Position numbers and translations under genes: made by a program. The notes beneath the pieces were generated by a model, which ran no database searches, was not told the origin of the DNA, and saw nothing but the letters and a program-made list of their open reading frames with translations. A DNA stretch of 64,000 nt, from the NCBI RefSeq assembly GCF_029168945.1, contig NC_083603.1, positions 38,192,396 to 38,256,395 of the forward strand, read 5' to 3'. This DNA comes from Cannabis sativa (Eukaryota; Streptophyta; Magnoliopsida; Rosales; Cannabaceae). Shown piece after piece: positions 36,904 to 49,925 of the stretch (positions are counted from its first letter, which is position 1; the number at the start of each line of letters is the position of its first letter).

Positions 36904-38753
36904 TGCTGGAATTATTTTACTAGGATCTAGATTTACTAGCAAGTATGTTTGATTAACACCCTAATATGAATTCTAAATCAATGAAAATAAACACATAAAA
37001 AGTTAGAAAACCTTACAGTGGGTGCAGCGGAATAATGTGACTCCTTCCATTCAGATCTCTAGCCCTTGATTCCTTTCTGTAGCAGAGCATAATCAAGATC
37101 TGAATCTGGATCTTCTTTTCTCCTTCTTTGATGCAGAATTTCCATAGTCTTACATACTATGATTGAGGTACCACTTGATGTGTGTGGGCACTACTCATCA
37201 CTGAAAGGAATTCAAAATTACAGAGAGAAGAAAAGAGAGAAGGTGGCGTGTGGCCTTTTTTGAAGGAAACAAAGTGCAAAGTTATGAGTTTCCTGAAGCC
37301 AACACTTTCTATTTATAGAATTCCCTCTAGGTTTAGGTTAGAATTGTGTGGCATTAAAATAATGAAAAAATAAAATAAAATGGTAAAGGCCTATGCATAG
37401 TGGGCGGCCAGAATAGGAAATTGGGCCTCACTTTGCAACTTTCCCATTTTGTTATTTTTCATTCCCATTTTCTCAAAAATGCCAATTTTCAAATTTAACC
37501 ATTCAAATGCCAATTCTAATTATATAATAACTTAAAAAACAATTATTAAATAATATTGCCATTTAATATATTTATTAATTTAGACATATAAAGTCTCTTA
37601 ATTAATAAATAAACCTAAAATCTCTTTTCTTTACAATTTCGCCCTTGCTTAGTAAAAATTCATAAAGTAGACATAGTCTAACTTTTAGAATTATAATTGA
37701 TTAATCAAAATCAATTAACTGAGTCTTACAAGCAGTATGGTCTCAAATAGTATGGGGACCATGGGTCTATATAACAGAGCTTCCAATAAGTCGAACCGAA
37801 TTTACCAAGTAAATTCCCTAACTTATTAATTCCTCATTGAATCCACACTTACAACTTGGAATTGCACTCTCAGTCATATAGAACGCTATATATGTTCCAT
37901 GATATAGACACGTCATTAGTTATCCATTGTTATAACCCTAATGTGATCAATTACCCTCTAATAGATGATCTACATTGAAAAGGCACTACTGTTACCGCTA
38001 CACCTTCAATGTATTTTATCCTTAAACACTTAGCTCCGTATAAATTATATTTCAGCAAAGTGAAATGAGATCTCCACCATTTATTTCTGTTTAGCCAAGC
38101 TCGAAGGATATCATCGTTTCACTTCTAAGTTCCTATAGAAGTTATAGATTCCATCTTTATTGTAGCGCTCCCACTCAATTATACTATCATGTTCCCAAAA
38201 TGTACGTATCACCTTGACCCAAAAGTAGGCTTAACTAACAAATCAAAGAACATGTATAGTACTCTTGAGATCGAACCTACCCATATCAGGATTAAGGTCA
38301 TTTGATCTAGGATCAACATGTGATATTGAATTGAATAGATATTACGGTGTTTTAATATATCTAATCAAAGTTCAATACGGTCCCTTCCGATGTATACTCC
38401 ATACATCCGATATTAGTAAACTTTGCTAATGTTCTGGAAAGGACATAACACTTTTCCAAGGTGTAAGAATACCTATCGCTGATTATACCATGTCAGTCTA
38501 AATCCAGTGTTCTGACAAATCTGGGGATAAACTTTTGAACATATAATTAAGATTATATTCCACTGTGCTGACAACACTATAATCTTTAACAAACTCATAT
38601 GTTCTGGACTTTAAAAGAATTCATACATTATATACATATAATCATGAAATAAATCATGTAAACCATGCAACATAAAGTGTTATTTCTGATCTTTATTAAT
38701 AAGTAAATCTGATTATATTGAAATGAGTTTTATTTAGGACATAAAACCCAACA
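36904..38753 (-). repeat. 3' LTR of Copia element F
   Basis: 1850 bp. In the plus direction it begins TGCTGGAATTATTTTAC (terminal variant of TGTTGG) and ends GACATAAAACCCAACA. Confidence 0.9.
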
Positions 38754-38764
38754 AACTCCCACTT
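38754..38764 (-). other. Polypurine tract of F
   Basis: AACTCCCACTT on the plus strand, that is AAGTGGGAGTT on the minus strand, next to the LTR. Confidence 0.85.
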
Positions 38765-38799
38765 GCACTAATATAAAACAAACTGTGCATTTCAAATAA

Positions 38800-40080
38800 T
38801 CATTAACACCTTGATATACAAATCAAGTGTAGTAGTAGTAAACTCCTTGTAATAGGATCTGACAGGTTGAATAAACAACAACCTTTTCTCCACCATTACT
38901 TTCCCTTAATCTCAAAATCCTTGATATTGTGAAATTCCTCTCTATATGTCTACTCTTTTGGGATACTGGATTCTATACCTTTGGCAACTACTTTTGGTTA
39001 TTCAGGAAATAACACTAGTAGTTAAGACAGGTTCGAACGGTGCCACAATTGTATAGAACTTTCCTTAGACTGAATAAGTATCTTTCCTGCAACTTTAAAC
39101 ATTCAGTCTCTCTCTGGTAGACTAAGAGATTTCAGATAGGTTTTCACACTTCTCCAAAATCACTACTCCACCCCCAAAGTAATCACCGTCTTATCTGCAG
39201 ACTTTCTAGCACAAAGGCAAGTCTTGAAATCTGATGTGGTTTAGTCTAAGAGTTTTAAAACCACCCTTATTGACTAACATATAGTTCCTCTTCCTAATCT
39301 TAAAATTTACTTGATTGTCTTCCAATGTTCTTCTCTTGGATTAATCTGATACCTACTCATTACTCCCACTCAACAGCAGGTGTCTTGTCTAAGGCATACA
39401 AAAGCATATCTGAGACCTCTCATTGTTGATTTAAGAAATTCTTCCATGGATTTATCTTCTCTGGAATAGTTGAGACTTTTCCTTAGATAAATAAAATCTA
39501 TATCTAAGAAGTTGTGAAACTTCTATAGATTGCCATTGGAAAGAAAATGCTTCAGCATCTTACTAAAGTAAGTTGCTTGCATTAGAGTAAGTAATTACCA
39601 GGTATACCACAAGCCATAGGTTTAGATAAACTCAAACCTATAATACTAGGAACAGGAAGTTTGTTAAGTCCATTGAATAGACTTATGAACGAAAATTTCC
39701 TTTCATGTCCTTGTAATAGAAAACTTTAGGTTACTCCATATGAATGGATCAAACCATAGTTCTATTGGCTTTCTTCTTAGTTTCTTATCTTCACAATCCA
39801 TTACTTGTTTAAACTTACAATGGATTTTAATCACTAGTATCTTCCAAATCATGAGAAGGTAAAGTTCCTTGAAACTCTCTCACTACGACAAGGTACCGTG
39901 AATTATGTCTAAGAATACTAAATGGTATTGACCTCTTTGGTTGTGTTAAGACAACAGAGGCAGGGGGATCATCTTGTAACGAATAAGATGATAGAACACT
40001 TATGGAATCAAGAAAAAATATCTCCTTTATTTGCTACTTTATTTTTCAGACTTAGTCATTTTCTTAGAAAAGTAGTATTT
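38800..40080 (-). pseudogene. Copia RT-end and RNase H relic of F
   Basis: The complement carries the RPDTCC stretch with the same TGA (39370-39372) as A, B and H, and the GGG-WRSVK region near 39150-39175 with the shared frame lesion. Pre-RT linker remnants lie at about 39750-40060. Confidence 0.65.
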
Positions 40081-40329
40081 GTTTAAACAAACACTTCCTT
40101 ATCTAATGACTATGGGATGATCCTCCCCTAATCACTTAGAATAGCTAACAAACATGCAAAACAGGGTTAACAGTTCTAGCTTTTCTTAAAATTTGGATTA
40201 GGTCATCCATGAATCTAGTAATGATTTACATTAAGTATACAACCATTGCATCATTCTGAAATTTTATTACCATAAAAGGATTTAGGCAACGAATAGTAAC
40301 TAATCATTAATATGCAAGTCGAATTTCTA

Positions 40330-40645
40330 GGGAGGTAAGTTTGGATATAATTCAAAATAAAATTAATGATCTCTGAACCGCATATCTACTAACTTTTTCT
40401 CTACCCCTATCAGTTCGCAAGATCTTTAACCACTTACCATTGCTAGAAATTCATGAAATTTTTCAAACATTTCAAATTTCTTTTGCATAAGGTAAAATCT
40501 AGAGTGATCACTTTAAGAATACAACGAAAACTCATATCCACCCCTGAATGTACATCCATCTGCGAATGAGATGAACTTAATTTCAGTGGATATAGGCATA
40601 TTAACTCTTTGCAGAGAATGATCTTGTCAAAACCACTATGAACAA
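40330..40645 (-). pseudogene. Copia integrase relic of F
   Basis: The RTDRGGE region is near 40400-40425 on the minus strand and GGYEF near 40535. An open stretch at 40443-40652 covers part of this in one frame, with no complete domain. Confidence 0.58.
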
Positions 40646-40965
40646 GATACAAATGCCATAGATTTATAAAATATGTGGTTGTATCTTTTTATGACTTCAG
40701 TTTAGTTACATCAAAGAGCTCTTAGAATAGTGCAAGTGGATTCTGGTCACAGAATACTAAACTCATACAATTTAAATCCATTGATAGAAAATAGTTATGA
40801 AACACTTGTGAAAGTGTAACTGTATAATTAGTAATTCTTTCTTGGACCACCACAACATATACATTCATCAACTAACACATAAACCACATGAAACCATCCA
40901 AATCAACGCAAAAACATATAAATCATCGTTTTAATTCATATTACATGAAAGTAAATCATTACCAT

Positions 40966-40978
40966 GGCTCTGGTGCAA
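40966..40978 (-). other. Primer-binding site of F (degenerate)
   Basis: Minus-strand TTGCACCAGAGCC, two bases from the LTR at 40981. The leading TGG has decayed to TTG. Confidence 0.7.
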
Positions 40979-40980
40979 GT

Positions 40981-43900
40981 TGTTGGAATTATTTTACCAG
41001 GATTTAGATTTACTAACAAGTATGTTTGATTAACACCCTAATATGAATTCTAAAACAATGAAAATAAACACATATAAAGTTAGAAAACCTTACAGTGGGT
41101 GCAGCGGAATAATATGACTCCTTCCATTCAAATCTCTAGCCCTTGATTCCTTTCTGTAGCAGAGCATAATCAAGATCTGAATCTAGATCTTCTTTTCTCC
41201 TTCTTTGATGCAGAATTTCCATAGTCTTACATACTATGATTGAGGTACCACTTGATGTGTGTGGGCACTACTCATCACTCAAAGGAATTCAAAATTACAG
41301 AGAGAAGAAAAGAGAGAAGGTGGCGTGTGGCCTTTTCTGAAGGAAACAAAGTGCAAAGTTATGAGTTTCCTGAAGCTAACACTTTCTATTTATAGAATTC
41401 TCTCTAGGTTTAGGTTAGAATTGTGTGGCATTAAAATAATGAAAAAATAAAATAAAATAGTGAAAGCCTATGCATAGTGGGCGGCCAGAATAGGAAATTG
41501 GGCCTCACTTTGTGTAACACCCTAACTAACATAGGCGTATTACGTGATTTTTAAACATGTTGTGCAGCTCGTTGCTAATGAACGAGGTTTATGGAAAACG
41601 TGATTAATTAAAATTTTTGCTTTTTAATTAAACTTATAAAATAATATTACAAAAGACTCGGGATCCCAATTACAAAATCATTTACAAAAAGATTTAACTG
41701 TTTATACAAAATAATTGTCGCCTAGCGACTAGTTACAAAATCAGCCTCGCTCTCCCGAGGATCGTACGCTCCAGGCCTAACCGCCTCGACATGTACAATC
41801 TTCACAAGCTCATTCACGGTCCATCAGCTTTAGCCTTTCCTTTACCTACACATAAACGGAGAACTGTGAGTCGACAGACTCAGTAAGAAAAGCATAATAA
41901 TATTCATACATAATCCCGGTCATGATCAGACGCCCATACCCCTGATCATAACCCTAACTGCCGTGTCCAACACGATACTGAGTCCCACTACTGCCGTGTC
42001 CAACACGGTACTGAGTCACTACTGCCGTGTCCAACACGGTGCGGGTTACGAACGTTCATAGGGACGGTACTATTGACACGTAACGGCTGATCGGTCGAGC
42101 CGGTCATACTCCGATTCTTGGTCATACTCCGGCTGTACCGACGTGTTACTATATCCACGATCGGTCGAACCGGTCATACTCCGGCCGCTGGTCATACTCC
42201 GGCTGTCTGCAGACGGGATACGTCAATAGTACGGAACCACCAACCAAGTGTCAGCCTGATCGGTCGAACCGGTCATACTCCGGCTGCTGGTCATACTCCA
42301 GCCTGTACCGACGTGATAGGGTTGGATGGTTCGAAGCCAACATACATAACTAATGTAATCTAACAGGCTTCCTACATGCACGCTAAACATGTAATCTACA
42401 TATGCATACTGTTATACTAATCTTACCTGGATTCCGAATTGAGGTGTGCCGGTCAACCTGACTGGAACTTTAACTGCGCGGCGGATTAAGGCTCCTAAAC
42501 CATAAAAATCACAACACTATAAGTGACACGCTAAATCACTTCTCGGGGACTTAAACTAGGAACTAAAAGTTTCCCTATCGATAAAAAGCATGGCAATACA
42601 CCCTAAAACATAAAAATGAGGAAAACTAGGGTTTCTGAAATTTCCCCAACCGGTAGACCGGTTGCCCAACTGGAATTCCGGTTCTGGGAATTTTCGAAGC
42701 CCATCCGGAATTCCGGATGCACAACCGGAATTCCGGTTCCTCGCAGGCAGCAAACTCAAAAAATCATAACTTGCACAAATCGACTCCAAATCAATTCAAA
42801 CCTTCCAGACCTACTCCATATGACCCAAAGAACATTTCTAAGGCACCAAAACCACCCAGATTGCACCATAGAAAAAATCACCATTAAAGCTCAAGCTTTG
42901 AGTTCTAAACTCAAACTTGAGCAAACCTAGCTAACATGCAATCAAACCAGCTTGAATCTACTTAAATAAGCATAAAATAGCCTCTGAAAACAATTAAAAA
43001 CATCAACAACAACACAGCAACAGATTCACACATTTCTTTAAAAATCAAAGCTTTTGAACAAAATCTCATAAACTTGAACCAAGTAGCTAGCATGCATGAA
43101 ACCTACTTAATTCCATTCAATTCAAGCATAGAAAATCATAGAAAACAACCTAAAACTATAGTAGCAACAAACTCCAAATCATCATGCATTTACTCATATT
43201 TTCACCATTTTTATTCAAGAAAATAAAGGGAGAAAGTTAGAAATCACATACCACAATCAAGAGTTCACAAATTTAGGTTGAATCTAGCTTGAAAATTGAT
43301 GAAAACCAGCCCTAGAATTCCATGCAACCAGCCGAAAAAGAGAGAGGAAAAAGAGAGTGTTTCTTTGAAAATTTTCTATCTTTTTTTTTCTAAGTTGTAA
43401 TTTTTTGATAAAATGAATAAAAAGCTATCTAACACAAATCAACTCCATTTCAGCCAACACTTAACTAAATAAACATTTATTTTCAATTAATAACTCACTA
43501 GAAGACAAAATACTAATGGGGCAAAAAGACCATTTTGCCCCTCCACACTAAAGCCACTTAAATCACACTAAAGGGGTATTTTTGGGAAATTCTAAATTCC
43601 CGGCCATTCCCGACATTCTCAATGTCTAATAACCCGTCCCAAACTACTAACATACTAAGTTGTGATTTCTACTGAGCCAAACACCGGGTTCCAAAATACC
43701 GGGTACCGGAATGCAAAATTATACAAACTACTACATGACATAAAAATGCATCTCTGAATTCAATAAATAACAGTATAATAATTTATTTAAATAGCTATAA
43801 ATAATTTTCATAATTAATCAAGATTAAATGCTAATTTCCAAATTAGCTCAGCGGTCTTTACACTTTGCAACTTTCCCATTTTGTTATTTTTCATTCCCAT

Positions 43901-44417
43901 TTTCTCAAAAATGCTAATTTTTCAATTTAACCATTCAAATGCCAATTTTAATTATTTAATAACTTAAGAAACAATTATTAAATAATATTGCCATTTAATA
44001 TATTTATTAATTTAGACATATAAAATCTCTTAATTAATAAATAAACCTAAAATCTCTTTTCTTTACAATTTCGCCCTTGCTTAGTGAAAATTCATAAAGT
44101 AGACATAGTCTAACTTTTAGAATTATAATTGATTAATCAAAATCAATTAACTGAGTCTTACAAGCTGTATGGTCTCAACTAGTATGGGGACCATGGGTCT
44201 ATATAACCGAGCTTCCAATAAGTCGAACCGAATTTACCAAGTAAATTCCCTAACTTATTAATTCCTCATTGAATCCACATTTACAACTTGGAATTGCACT
44301 CTCAGTCATATAGAACGCTTTATATGTTCCATGATATAGACACATCATTAGTTATCCATTGTTATAACCCTAATGTGATCAATGACCCTCTAATAGATGA
44401 TCTACATTGAAAAGGCC
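40981..44417 (-). repeat. 5' LTR of F, interrupted by solo LTR 3 and truncated
   Basis: Starts TGTTGGAATTATTTTACC on the plus strand and has its TATA box at 41387-41394 (minus). It is split at 41512 by solo LTR 3 and resumes at 43868 with CAACTTTCCCATTTTG. The match to F's other LTR ends at about 44417 (AAAAGGC), roughly 800 bp short, where Gypsy RT sequence of G begins. Confidence 0.88.
41513..43862 (-). mobile_element. Solo LTR 3 (TGTAA...TTACA family) in the 5' LTR of F
   Basis: 2350 bp, TGTAACACCC to GGTCTTTACA, with CTTTG on both sides (41508-41512 and 43863-43867). Same orientation as solo LTR 1. 25-bp hairpin units at 41958-41982, 41991-42015 and 42022-42046, all in the unmodified CG form. 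59-bp type repeats lie at about 42087-42143, 42158-42214 and 42254-42312. Palindromes start at 42648, 42668, 42703 and 42723. Confidence 0.88.
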
Positions 44418-44895
44418 TTTAAACATTCGGTTAACCATTCTTTGATAAGTTGCACCCACGTTTTTTAATCTGAATGGCATGACCAGGTAACAGTATACCC
44501 CCTTGTCAATCTAGAAGCTAGTACATTCTTGATCTATGACATGCATCTTTATCTGGTTGTATCCGGAGTAGGCGTCCATGAAGGATAGTAGCTTGAATCC
44601 TGAGGTGGCATCCTTCATTTGATCAATTTGAGGCAAAGGGAAGCAATCTTTTGGGTAGGCCTTGTTGAGATCAATGAAATCTATACAAACACGCCACGTT
44701 CCATTCGGTTTGGGTACCAACACCGGATTAGCCAGCCACTCCAGGTAGTACACATCCCGGATTAGGCCATTGGTTAACAGCTTATCCACCTCCTTCTCTA
44801 AGGCGTCTGCTTTTACTGGATCAAGAGGACGTCTCTTTTGCTGCACCGGAGGCATGTCTGGGTTAACGTTTAAGACATGGGTGATCACATGGGAG
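44418..44895 (-). pseudogene. Ty3/Gypsy reverse transcriptase, N-terminal half, of element G
   Basis: The minus-strand frame has the RT fingers: QKRRPLDPVKADALEKEVDK, then VLVPKPNGTWRVCIDFIDLN, then LLSFMDAYSGYNQIKM with the first catalytic Asp. Translation passes one stop after ECTSF (about 44508) and goes on through a VMPFRLKN-type segment to a YQRMVN-type segment. It ends at the truncation joint just before the place where the YVDD motif belongs, so the active site is missing. The upstream side continues across element H (CTTAT duplication) into the linker at 54939. Confidence 0.92.
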
Positions 44896-44900
44896 CTTAT

Positions 44901-46732
44901 TGTTGGAAATTATTTTACCAGGATCTTAGATCTACTCACAAGTATGTTTATTAACACCCTAAATATGAACTTTCTAAAACGATGAAATAAACACATATCT
45001 AGCCCTTGATTCCTTTCTGTAGCAGAGCATTATCAATATCTGAACCTGGATCTCTTTCTCTGAATCTTTGATGTTGAAACTCCTTTTGCTGAATATCTTT
45101 CTTCGCGATCTTCCTCACTATGATTGAGGTATCACTTGCTGTGTGTGGGTACTACTCATACACTAAGGATTTCGAAATTTGAGAGGGAAGAAAGAGAGAG
45201 TGGGTTCGGCCAAAGATAGGGAGAGAGAAGGCTCAGGTTTTTCTGATTCAGAAAGTGTCAGAAGAAAGTGTAATTTTCCCGAAGCCTTCACTATCTATTT
45301 ATAGCATTCCACTAGGGTTAGGTTTGAATTATTTGGCATTAAAATAATGAAAATATCAGAGGGAAAAACCCTACAAAAGTGGCCGCCCTACACAGTGGAT
45401 TTGGGCCTCACTTTTTGCAATTTTGCAGTTTTATCTTTTCTGCATCTGATTTTCTCAAAAACGCCAATTTTCAAATTCAACCATTTAAATGCCAACTCTA
45501 ACTATTTAATAACTATAAATAATTATTAAATAATATTTTCATTTATCATATTTATTAATTGAACCATACAAAGTATCATAATTAACAAATATGCCCTTAT
45601 AAACTCTTTCTTTACAATTTCGCCCTTACTTAGTGAAAATTTCACAAATAGACATAGTCTAATTTGAGAATTATAATTGATTAATCAAAACCAATTACAT
45701 GAGTCTTACAAGCAATATTATCTCAACTAGTGTGGGGACCATGGGTCTATATAACCGAGCTTCCAATAAGTAGATCAAGAATTTAGCACTAAAATTCACT
45801 AACTTATTAATTCTTCGTTGAATCCACGCATAGAACTTAGAATTGCACTCTCAGTATATAGAATGCTCTATATGTTCCACCATATAGACACATCATTAGT
45901 TATCCATTGTTATAATCCTAATGTGATCAATGATCCTCTATATGAATGATCTACACTGTAAAGGGATTAAATTACCGTTACACCCTACAATGTATTTATT
46001 CCTTAAAACACTTGACCCCGTATAAATGATATTTCAGCTTATGTGAAATGAGTACTCCACTATTTATGTTCGTTTGGTCAAGCTCGAAGGAGATTATCCT
46101 TTGCTTACTATTCGCCAGATAGAAGCTATAGATTCCGTGTTTATGATAGCGCTCCCACTCAATTGCACTACCGTGTTCCCAAAATGTACGTATCACCCTG
46201 ACCTAAAAGTAGGCTTAACTAAGAAATCAAAGAACACGAATAGCCTCTCGAGATTGAGCCTAATCATATCAGGATTAAGATCATTTGATCTAGTATCAAC
46301 TAGGAGATATTGACTTGAATAGATATTACGGTAAGTTTAATAAATCTAAGTCAAAGTTCAATATCGGTCCCTTCCAATGCATACTCCATGCATCCAACCA
46401 GAGCTTTACTTTAACCAATGCTCTGGAAAGAACATAGCACTTCTCCAAATGCAAGTAAACTCTGTTGTAGATTATCATATCAGTAAAACCCTATGTCTGA
46501 TAAATCTAGGAAACTTTATTCACATAGTCATGTTTACTTTCCAATGTGTTGACGGCACAATAAACAGGATCAAGTATGTGAAAAGGGTGTCAGATGAATT
46601 TATACATTATGTACATATAATCATGAAATAAATCATGTGAACCATGCAACATTAAATGTTATTTCTGATCTATATTAATAAGTAAATCTGATTATATTGA
46701 AATGAGTTTTATTTAGGGCGTAAAACCCAACA
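44901..46732 (-). repeat. 3' LTR of Copia element H
   Basis: 1832 bp, TGTTGGAAATTATTTTACC to GCGTAAAACCCAACA on the plus strand. About 62 bp are missing near 44998 compared with the other LTR of H, in the part next to the LTR end. Confidence 0.93.
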
Positions 46733-46743
46733 AACTCCCACTT
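46733..46743 (-). other. Polypurine tract of H
   Basis: AACTCCCACTT on the plus strand next to the 3' LTR. Confidence 0.85.
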
Positions 46744-46799
46744 GCACTAATATAAAACAAAAAGTGTGTTTCAATTAATCTCAACACCTTCATATACAA

Positions 46800-47990
46800 T
46801 TCAAGTGTAGTAGTAGTAAACTCCTCGTAATAGGATCTGAAAGGTTGAATTAACCACAACCTTTTCTCCACCATTACTCTTCCTTTAATCACAAAATCAT
46901 TGATAATGTGAAATTCCTCTCTATATGTCTACTCTCTTGGGATACTGGATTCTATACCTTTGGCAACTACTTTTGGTTAATCAGGAAATTAACACTAGTA
47001 GTTTAAGGCAATTTGGAATGATGCCAAAAAATGTATAGAACTTTCCTTAGACTGAATAAGTACCTTTCCTGCAGCTTTAATATTCAGTCTCTCTCTGGCA
47101 GACCTAGAGACTTCAGATAGGTTTTTACACTTCTCCAAAATCACTATTCCACCACCAGAGTAACCACCATCTTATCAGAAAGATTTACTAGCACAAAGGC
47201 AAATTTTGAAATCTGATATGGTGTAGTCTAAGAGTTTTAAACACACCCTTATAGACTAACATATAGTTCCTCTTCTTAAGATTTACTTGATTGTCTTCCA
47301 ATGTTCTTCTCCTGGATTAATCTGATACCTACTCATTACTCCCACTCAACAGCAGGTGTCTGGTCTAAGGCATACAAAAGCATATCTAAGACCTCTCACT
47401 GTTGATATAAGAAATTCTTTCATGGCTTTATCTTTTCTGGAATAGTTGAGACTTTTCCTTAGACAAATAAAATCTATGCCTAAGAAGTTGTGAAGCTTCT
47501 ATACATTTCCATTAGAAAGAAAATGCTTCAGCATCTTACTAAAGTAAGTTGCTTGCATTAGAGTAAGTAATTACCAGGTATACCACAAGCCATAGGTTTA
47601 GATAAACTCAAACCTATAATACTAGGAACATGAAGTTTTGTTAAGTCCATTGAATAGACTTATTAACTAAAATTTCCTTTTATGTCCTTGTAATAGAAAA
47701 CTTTAGGTTATTCCATGTGAATGGATTAAACCATAGTTCTATTGGCTTTTCTTCTTAGTTTCTTATCTTGACAATCCATTACTTGTTTAAACTCACAATG
47801 GATTTTAATCACTAGTGTCTCCCAAGTCATAAGAAGGTGAGTTCCTAGAAACTCTCCAACTACGACAAGGTACCGTGAATTATGTCTAAGAAAACTAAAT
47901 GGTATTAACCTCTTTGGTTGTGACAAGACAACAAAGGCAGTGGGATCATCATATGTCATATAAGATGATAGAACACTTTTGGAATCAAGA
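46800..47990 (-). pseudogene. Copia pre-RT linker and RNase H relic of H
   Basis: Minus-strand pieces: an open linker stretch at 47726-47959 equivalent to that of C, the RPDTCC region with the shared TGA (47346-47348), and the GGG-WRSVK region near 47130-47160. The RNase H end is near 46860-46930. The RT core is missing. Confidence 0.65.
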
Positions 47991-48289
47991 AATAAATATC
48001 TCCTTTATTTGCTACTTTATTTTCAGACTTAGTCATTTTCTTAGAAAAGTAGTATTTTGTTCAAACAAACACTTTCTTATCTATTGACTATGGGATGGTC
48101 CACCCCTAATCACTTAGAATAGCTAACAAACCATGGTTAACAGTTCTAGCTTTTCTTAAGATTTTGATTAGGTCATCCATGAATCTAGTAATGATTTACA
48201 TTAAGTATACAACCATTACATCATTCTGAAATTGTATTACCATAGAAGGAATTAGGCAACGACTAGTAACTAATCATCAATATGCAACT

Positions 48290-48625
48290 CAAAATTTCTG
48301 GGGAGGTAAGTTTGGATATAATTCAAAAATCAATTTAATGATCTTTGAACAGCATATCTACTAACTATTTCTCCACCCCTATCAGTTCGCAAGATCTTTA
48401 ACCACTTACCTTAATGGTTTTAACCATTGCTAGAAATTAATGAAATTTTTCAAACATTTCAAATTTCTTGCTAAAAGGTATAATCTAGAGTTATCGTTTT
48501 AAGAATTACAACGAAAAACTCATATCCACCCCTGAATGTACATCCATCTGCGAATGAGATGTACTACTTTCAGTGGATATAGGCATATTAACTCTTTGCA
48601 GAGATTGATCTTGTCAAATCCACTA
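48290..48625 (-). pseudogene. Copia integrase relic of H
   Basis: RTDRGGE region near 48378-48403 and GGYEF near 48515-48530 on the minus strand, interrupted by stops. Confidence 0.6.
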
Positions 48626-49079
48626 TGAACAAGATACAAATGCCATAGATTAAAAAAATGTGGTAGTGTCTATTGATGGCATAGGTTTAGTTACATCAAA
48701 GAGTTCTTAGAATACTGCAAGTGGATCCTGGTCACAGAATACCTAACTCATATTCCATACAGTTTTAATCCATTAATAGAAGATGGATATTAAACACTTG
48801 ACAAAGTGTAACTGTATTTTATTCTGGAATTAGAAATATAAGAAAATTTCTATTTTGAATCTAAAATTATAGTCAAAGACTTAAATTTATACCAAATATA
48901 ATGAGTAATTCTATCTTGGACCACCCCTACTAATACAAACTCTAAGTCAGATTTGCCCATACAAGTAGGAGATTTCTAAGATTGAGGATTTATATCAATT
49001 GGGAATAGAATTTCGGGATTATAATCATATGCATCATTTAATTTCTTAAAAGAAAATATAATGACATGAACTGATTTAT
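48626..49079 (-). other. Noncoding stretch before the integrase relic of H
   Basis: AT-rich with no coding frame. Contains the 80-odd-base segment shared with A and C. Confidence 0.5.
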
Positions 49080-49925
49080 AGACCATTCATCCAATGATAT
49101 ATTATTGAGCTAATTAGAAATGAATAAGCTAAGAGGAATTAGGATAATTTCGTTTATAAATAAGAATCCAACGATGCTTCGATTAGCGAAAGACAAAGTA
49201 ATCTTATTTATGTAATCTTCTTGTTTCATATTGTAAAAATACTAGTCTAAGGTGTCATCAATTGATGAACAGCTAGATGTTGCATATACAATATTTATCT
49301 TTCGAGATCTTACACTATTATGTATGTCTAATGGTGAAAATCCATTACGGATTTATCTCATTAAAAAAACAAACATGTTAGACCAACAATGAAGATTCGA
49401 AATTAAACTACAACTTAATAACAGAAAATAACATGGTTCAATATAAATTCATACACAATTCAGAAATTATGAACATATAGCAAGTAGGAATGACAAGTGA
49501 AAATACTAAAACTTACAATCCTAAATAATTTCCAAGGTTTTTCAACAAACTGATACAGTGTCCCGTTTAGGCGAGAGTCAAAGCATCATCCATTGAATAG
49601 AGTTGTCAGCTCATCTAAAATGATAACCATTCTAGCAACCTTTTATTCGATCAAGATTGGAATTCAGCGTTGTCCCGTTTAGGCCAGAGTCAAGGCAATT
49701 CTATCTTATGAGCTTCCACCATCGTTTCATAATTTGCAAGTCAAGTATGGTCGCCACCATTAGGGTGATCCATACCATACAAAACTCTTACAAACTACTT
49801 ATCATGCGAGGTTAAACGGTGCGAAATTGCTAATGAACGTTCCTCCATTAGGGAGGATTACTCACTAAAACAAACGCGGTGTAAAACCCACAATGGAGAT
49901 CGAATATCTTAATAATAAAGCTCAT
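49080..49925 (-). repeat. Diverged leader duplication of H
   Basis: Minus-strand units with ATCTCGAAAGATAA (about 49300) and GACTCTCGCCTAAACGGGACA (about 49562). Same order as in A, B and C. Confidence 0.6.

Larger units (their letters stand above)
36904..44417 (-). mobile_element. Copia element F, internally deleted and truncated
   Basis: Minus strand. 3' LTR 36904-38753, internal region only 2.2 kb (38754-40980), 5' LTR from 40981 split by solo LTR 3 and cut at 44417. The internal region jumps at about 40855 from the segment before integrase straight to leader sequence near the PBS, so nearly 4 kb of leader is missing. The left flank is ATAAA (36899-36903), in A's 3' LTR; the right copy is lost. 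The short form of the pre-integrase segment groups it with B. Confidence 0.88.
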
